Shown in pieces: positions 60,101 through 64,000 of a stretch of DNA of 64,000 nt. A model generated the notes under the pieces. That model did no database searches, was not told where the DNA came from, and was given only the letters and a program-made list of their open reading frames with translations. The DNA lies in the NCBI GenBank assembly GCA_026874595.1, contig CM049322.1, positions 8,112,900-8,176,899 on the forward strand, read 5' to 3'. The translations under genes were made by a program, and so were the position numbers. Position 1 is the stretch's first letter; every line of letters starts with the position of its first letter. The DNA comes from Sipunculus nudus. Taxonomy: Eukaryota; Annelida; Sipuncula; Golfingiida; Sipunculidae.

Positions 60101-60429
60101 GTAATATAACATCACAGGGACTGTGGCGGATCCTGCAACATCTGCCGGACTCACTGCGTCTGTTAGACATTTGTAACAATGGTTTCACACATTTCTCACG
60201 GCTGTCAGAGTGTTGTCATTTTCTAAAGTATATTCGTTTTCTGTGGTGTGAGGGTACAGCTGTACCGGCCGAGGTGATGCAAGAACTGGTACAAGTGTGT
60301 GACCAAAACCTCCCTGAGCTCAAACTGATGTACGACGACAAATCATGCCAGGCTGGTAAACAAGCTTTACAGGCGTTTACTGTTGAGCTCATTAATGAGA
60401 TATCGACAAGGGCACATAAGGTAGACTGA
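52026..60429 (+). CDS. Gene B: CARD-NACHT-LRR protein (NLR-like), 5 coding exons, 975 aa
   Basis: Coding exons 52026-52083, 52386-52522, 52994-53132, 55255-55469 and 58051-60429 sum to 2928 nt, one uninterrupted frame of 975 codons plus stop. Domains: a basic N-terminal tail (1-20), CARD (about 28-111), linker (112-183), NACHT with Walker A GKPGTGKS (194-201, Lys200), Walker B FDALDE (291-296), TSRH (Arg324), winged-helix PLHLC and IHLSIREF (519-526), then LRRs to the end. It is a paralogue of gene A in the same orientation with identical intron phases. The role (ATP-dependent oligomerising cytosolic sensor that signals by CARD) is inferred from the family. Its C-terminus extends past that of gene A with ISTRAHKVD. 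Confidence 0.92.
52386..52522 (+). CDS. Gene B exon: first half of the CARD
   Basis: AATTCCAG acceptor, GTTAGT donor, 137 nt, phase 1 to phase 0. It encodes RTWLVQNIDVLNTPILDELV and then VLSQIQLTALK, collinear with gene A exon 4867-5003. Confidence 0.92.
52994..53132 (+). CDS. Gene B exon: second half of the CARD
   Basis: ATTAACAG acceptor, GTAAAT donor, 139 nt, phase 0 to phase 1. It encodes RVSGLLDHLYGR, DWQKFKNCLSKHG and VVTAIEA. Tryptophan, phenylalanine and cysteine positions match gene A. Confidence 0.92.
53150..54640 (+). repeat. Tandem repeat of about 65 bp in gene B intron 3, split by an insertion
   Basis: Units like GTGACTGAAGGTAAATATAA with AT(T/A)AATGAGGAATAATTA and AGTGCAA occur at 53170-53245 and again at 54516-54640, on both sides of the element at 53246-54505. 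Confidence 0.7.
53246..54505 (+). mobile_element. 1.26-kb inserted element of unknown class
   Basis: Starts near TAGCTGATAGACCCGGTATA (CCGGTATACCGGG palindrome) and ends CCTTTTATAAGTATTAG. ATAAATATTT flanks both sides (53236-53245 and 54506-54515), consistent with a 10-bp duplication, although the host is a tandem repeat that could supply this by chance. A short relative at 56042-56217 has both ends and lacks most of the middle. The interior frame 53499-53762 (87 codons) has no recognised motif. Confidence 0.65.
55255..55469 (+). CDS. Gene B exon: pre-NACHT linker
   Basis: TATTACAG acceptor and GTAAGT donor, 215 nt, phase 1 to phase 0. It encodes QKAVARHYKRFHKDVILYPY and ends SDIATVLSN. The second half is poorly conserved with gene A, the first half clearly conserved. 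Confidence 0.9.
56042..56217 (+). mobile_element. Short relative of the 53246-54505 element
   Basis: About 175 bp: TAGCTGATAAACCGGTATAC at the start, CGTGAACCGAATTCCTTTTA and TAAGTATTAG at the end. It joins about 100 bp of the left end to about 80 bp of the right end. An internal-deletion derivative is likely. Confidence 0.7.
56599..57160. repeat. (TA)n microsatellites in gene B intron 4
   Basis: Runs at 56599-56692 and 57101-57160. Confidence 0.95.
58051..60429 (+). CDS. Gene B large exon: NACHT, winged-helix region and LRRs
   Basis: TTCCTTCCAG acceptor ends at 58050; the frame enters in phase 0. It starts TRACSWTSLKGKPGTGKST, with Walker A at once, as in gene A. Walker B is LLIFDALDEY, followed by LVTSRH. 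From FISYLTDIF (59125 on) it is nearly identical to gene A. An in-frame ATG at 58015 lies upstream of the acceptor inside the intron and is not the start. Confidence 0.95.
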   Translation, partial: TRACSWTSLKGKPGTGKSTLVNWCLTTWADYVMETVTLTNDLDKRASSNNTRADRCGVGYDLVLGIFLRYVKPGATFTETVKQQIHGLNMKSISNYMQQKPDKVLLIFDALDEYDLDTSQEITNILKGELYPEVDRLVTSRHLQADSESADILRSYDKHIELKGFNDQNIDEYMKKYIQNSNPLQIQLSQRNESMDAATCEFIKTIKESKVLPLCHTPLHLCFVCQLAEAGADIKLLNKTQLYVMITKYILDVNNCREETPKVKDLRNLEDYHNELIKCGSAGQIFIRNDKKSKCLFSNDVDSTKSTEDLVNMGIRLGLIIPVPPEHLADNFYAFIHLSIREFTYAYSIVHDLDQKLMFISYLTDIFRLHDCRNIISFCCGISEHCGNELLSHAVKLVRHSKDRPTAHQCPYFNSISWHSGKVDWEAEVNPSSDISFYIAQCVAEFKNPNLCAIPLPNSITLDLSQSETDAMLTMFRHNKSQSAVIAIEIKNGVLSRDIWETATSVILPHELKQLYITLTCIDDTAVLAASINQMAKLTHLKLQIQSLTQTDSERLLAVIPQTITLHRLLLRYFPLSARGADFLFKLAGTQHHMGRLHVTDTDLSMLGPRVTSLLTSQHLVQLVISNTHVTRQQVTSLCTDLPGQCRHLLWLNMSGNDISDVEDRLAEAISKLNHLSWLNIRNCNITSQGLWRILQHLPDSLRLLDICNNGFTHFSRLSECCHFLKYIRFLWCEGTAVPAEVMQELVQVCDQNLPELKLMYDDKSCQAGKQALQAFTVELINEISTRAHKVD

Positions 60430-61083
60430 CGGTAACCAGAATTCAACACATTTATAAGTTACAGAATAGTTACACAGTTACAGAATATACATAATTTAAG
60501 AACAAAACTCGTTATTTTTTACAATTAAGTTTCTTTTATTCTTTTTAAAATGTTTTTTCCGGTACAGGATTTTTGTTCTCCGGTTTACTTGAAGCTTCAT
60601 ATGCGGCGAGGTATCCATGGAATGTATACATACGCCGCATTATAACACGCAGTGACAATTCAAATCTTGACTTCTCGTGACACGATTGTGTAAGTGAACA
60701 AAAAGGTATGAAAAACCACTGGATTTACATAATCACTATCTGTTTAAATGAACCAAAATGCCGGTGACCAAGCTGATATGAGCGAACTTTTACCATGAGT
60801 CACGTTTATCCTTTTGTTGAATCAGTGTTTTGATGGTATGATAAAATTATTTAAACAGGATAATTTTAAATTGAATATATATATATCTTTATATATATAT
60901 ATATTTATATATATATATATATATATATACGTATATATAGTTGTAGTTTTTTGGCGTCTGTATAAAACCAAAGAAAAACACGTATTGAATATAATTTTGG
61001 TTTGCTAAAAATACCACAATATTTCTCCTTGGTACATTTCTAGGATTTGATTAAGTACCAGAGACTATTATAGCTAATATACT

Positions 61084-61135
<52 letters not shown>

Positions 61136-61720
61136 CGTGTGGTGTACATGTGTATGACACGTCTTCCGACCATGTTATATATTTTGCAACCCGACCCCAA
61201 TCAAAATGCTGTTCCAGCCCCTATGAATAAAGAAAGTTCTATGAATATGGATGGCTCGAACATTAGGTTATGGTCCAAAACGAGCACAAGTTGTAAATGT
61301 ATTACCTGTTAATATTACTCTGGCCCAGAGTAAGTTTTGGATAGTCAGCCGTATTGGAGAGCTAGCTCAAACTGGGACAGAATGGAGCGATAATGGGTGA
61401 TCGGATTCACTGTAAGAGCTTGGAAATAAGGACAAGGTCAAAAATAAATATCAGGTGCAAATCTGTCTCCCATGACTAATATTGCAACCGCAGGTCAGTT
61501 TTTTAAACGGTCATATTTAAGCTGACACAAGGGCGGAAGGAAGAAATCGGTGGTTTTGCACTCGGGGGACCTAAGAAAGTCCAACGAAATATTTAGCCCA
61601 AAATATTGATAAAGAAATAAACTCATCAATCACTAGAAGCGTCCCCATTACTTTGGAAGGAGGCTTAGTAAATGAAGTTTATATGAAATGTTATAATGTT
61701 GTTCCCAACATTAAAGTAGA
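60430..61720. other. 3' flank of gene B
   Basis: The first ~110 bp aligns with the gene A 3' UTR (GTAGACTGACGG, AGAATTCAAC, TTATTTTTTAC(G/A)ATTAA). No AATAAA is near; the first one is at 61226-61231. (TA)n at 60877-60930 and 61086-61132. Confidence 0.5.
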
Positions 61721-61724
61721 AACG

Positions 61725-61860
61725 TATGGGCCGTTTTTTACAATAAAGGCCAGTTTTATCACAATATGGGCAGGGTATGGTTATTACAATATGGGTCGTT
61801 TTTATTACCATATGGGCCGTAATTACAATATGGGCAGGTTATTACATTATGGGTCATAAC
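61725..61860 (-). repeat. Inverted relative of the 6174-6460 array
   Basis: TTATTACAATATGGGTCGTT, ATATGGGCCGT and TTACATTATGGGTC: the complement of AATAACGGCCCATATTGTAAT at 6174-6460. Confidence 0.75.
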
Positions 61861-61867
61861 AGCGGAC

Positions 61868-62066
61868 CTGGAGTTGGCGGTCCGCCCCGGTCGGTTCGTT
61901 TAGGGGTGGGCGGTATTTAGGTGAATTTAGATAGGATATTTGTATAGTATAAAATATTTTGATATGATGTTCTTGAATTAAAGTATGATTTTTTTAACTT
62001 TTGGAATAATACAATTAAACATTTTCCCATAAATTATCCAATTGTTTGAATTTGTATGAAAAAACT
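61868..62066 (+). repeat. Dispersed repeat R4, copy 2
   Basis: GGTATTTAGGTGAATTTAGA, then TATAGTATAAAATATTTTGA and TTTTGGAATAATACAATTAA, closely matching 17440-17595. It runs directly into the R3 leader at 62070. Confidence 0.8.
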
Positions 62067-62475
62067 CTAATACGGGTAATGGACGAGCGACAACGTGTAT
62101 CCGCCGAAATCAGAGAGCATGGTACGGGGGAAGTAAGGGATGGATTAAGTGTTATGTAACACCATTCCCGAATGAAGTCTACTAAAACTCAGAAAAGGGC
62201 AATTTATTCAACAAAAACAGAAAGGTACGTGGCGTTACCTGTCTGGTATACGATATATCCCTGCAAGATGGATGGACGTGCCAAATGTCAGACCAACATC
62301 ATCGAACCACTCGTGATATATGAGAAATGTTGACCCAAAGCAAATGTACGGAAGAACGCTAAGCGAAAACGACTGCATGTGGCGCCACAAGACTTGTGTA
62401 TGAGATGGTGGTATATCCAAGATCTATGGACATGCACCATTTCAGACCAACACCTCTGTTTTGGGGGATAAATAA
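62067..62475 (+). repeat. R3 family, third location
   Basis: AATACGGGTAATGGACGAGC leader, then GTGGCGTTACCTGTCTGGTA and GTGGCGCCACAAGACTTGTG units. Confidence 0.75.
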
Positions 62476-62479
62476 AGGT

Positions 62480-64000
62480 AATAAACAGGTGGAATTATAA
62501 GTTACTGTGCCCATTTCTGAATTCAGTTATATGTTCCTCACCAAATAAGGTCTTACCATGTTTAATTTCAAGTTAATCACAAATGGTGTGTACACGAAAA
62601 ATTACGTAACAGCGTTACAGGTGAAATTTGCAATAAAATGGTATTTTCTCCAGTTTCCATTGGGGCGAAAGATGTAGTTTCAGTGAATTTTATGATATAA
62701 ATGTGTGGTCTACAAAACATATATAACGAAGACAATTTGCCATATAGTCTTTGCATATATATGTTTCCAGTTTTATAATGTTATTAAGAGGGGCGGCTAA
62801 TTCTGTGACCGCCCCGGGCGGCACAAATGCTTGGTACGCCACTGGTCACAGTTCCTCAACTATCAATGAACTTGTTTTCAGAAATGACTTAAATATTAAA
62901 TTTACACGTATCTACGACATTTTGGAACTCAACCATTATAATGTGTAGGGTAAAGATTTTTACTTGTTGTTGGTTCCGGATTGCTGCATAAATTGCTTCA
63001 AAATTGCTTATAATTTCAATGAAAATTGTGAAATAAATCAAACCTAAGAGGGGGTACAACCTCTTAAACCCAACCCGAGTTTAAATATAGTATATATTAA
63101 GATGGAAAGGTCTGTGGTTATTTGTTGAGGAGGGGGAGGCAATTTATATCTTGTTTTAAATACAGTAGTAGACAAATTAATCGAGAATACTCAAAATCTA
63201 TTTAAGCCCTCGAAAAAAAATCCTGTATTTTACTTCCTCTCCCCCTCTCTCTCTCCCTTATACCTTATATATCTAATATTTATATGTATAATTATATATG
63301 CTTAACTAATCTAACAAATAATAAGAAAATTCTACAATGAAAGACTGCACACTAAGCAGAGACGAAAATGATGCAAGTACAGCTGTTAATGACCTGAGCC
63401 AGCAATAAGCGCAGTAGTAAAACGGAACGACGGCATGTACATTCCATAAACGGACATTTGGCAGAAACGTGTAAGGGAGTCACATTCGGATATGTTCATA
63501 TAAATTTTATTCAGAAAACCGCCGCATTCACGTGACTGGTGAATATAAGAAAGTCAAAATTTTATTATGTATATATATGGAAAGCCCCGAACATATAAAT
63601 AATCATCAAACGAACCAACCAAAAAATCACACTCTCACAGTTTGTAATCCAAGATTCAATTACGATTGGTGTTATAAAATCTACATACAATAAAATAGTA
63701 CGATTTATCTTCAGCATAATTGAGCAAGTGTGAATCAAAGAATCGTAGCAGGGGTATTGCTATTACATATCTATAATTCAAGGAGAACTACTGTAGTAAA
63801 TAATATTACAGAAATGTGAGTGAAAACAATTTAAAAATCAACAAGTAGTTTAGACATATACATAAACCAAAAATGTAACTAAATTTAACTAAAAAGTTAT
63901 CATTATCCTATTTACAATTTTACACTAGGTTTTCACTTGCAAAAAATCCAAATATTATACAATGCTTATTTAGAAAAGCATTTATTATTATGTACCTAGC
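62480..64000. other. Terminal intergenic region
   Basis: 62790-62850 has GTGACCGCCCCGGGCGGC and TGGTACGCCACTGG, which looks like an inverted terminus of an R4-like element. The rest is AT-rich with nothing recognised. Confidence 0.35.

Overview
This is a gene-poor, repeat-rich stretch of animal nuclear DNA. Genes are split by GT-AG introns and AT-rich microsatellites are abundant. It also carries a 5'-truncated LINE, a tRNA-derived SINE, several interspersed repeat families and long minisatellites. The style of the LINE (an RT followed by a C-terminal CCHC finger and a short 3' repeat tail) and the AGGTCA-rich interspersed repeats suggest a mollusc or another lophotrochozoan. That assignment is inference only; no species-diagnostic gene is present.

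Two protein-coding genes can be reconstructed with confidence. They are plus-strand paralogues about 37 kb apart. Both encode CARD-NACHT-LRR proteins of the NOD-like receptor (NLR) type. Gene A (coding exons 4671-4692, 4867-5003, 5521-5662, 8672-8889, 12984-15320) gives 951 aa. Gene B (52026-52083, 52386-52522, 52994-53132, 55255-55469, 58051-60429) gives 975 aa. Both have the same five coding exons and the same intron phases (1, 0, 1, 0). In each, the CARD is split over exons 2 and 3, a pre-NACHT linker sits in exon 4, and one large exon carries NACHT, winged-helix and LRR regions. Both first coding exons also appear to start at a splice acceptor, implying an upstream non-coding exon in each gene. 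By family knowledge such proteins are cytosolic sensors: the LRRs sense, the NACHT ATPase oligomerises, and the CARD recruits a CARD-bearing partner.

The most notable signal is a mosaic relationship between the two genes. Their CARD, linker and NACHT halves have diverged to roughly half identity. From one abrupt point (14040 in A, 59125 in B) the sequences become nearly identical, starting with 71 identical nucleotides and continuing at about four-fifths amino-acid identity to the end and into the 3' UTR. This suggests gene conversion or domain shuffling of the sensor half.

Layout: 1-4610, upstream DNA with one interspersed repeat; 4611-15460, gene A, whose introns hold a palindromic-unit tandem array, a fold-back element and a 17-copy 52-bp minisatellite; 15460-52000, intergenic DNA with a SINE, a TA-flanked TIR element, a 26-bp minisatellite with a ~389-bp higher-order period, a dimeric ~279-bp array, a nested LINE with a 10-bp target-site duplication and many copies of one long repeat family; 52003-60429, gene B with an inserted 1.26-kb element in intron 3; 60430-64000, repeats only. 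Three exon-like segments at 22.3-24.5 kb may be remnants of an unidentified gene.
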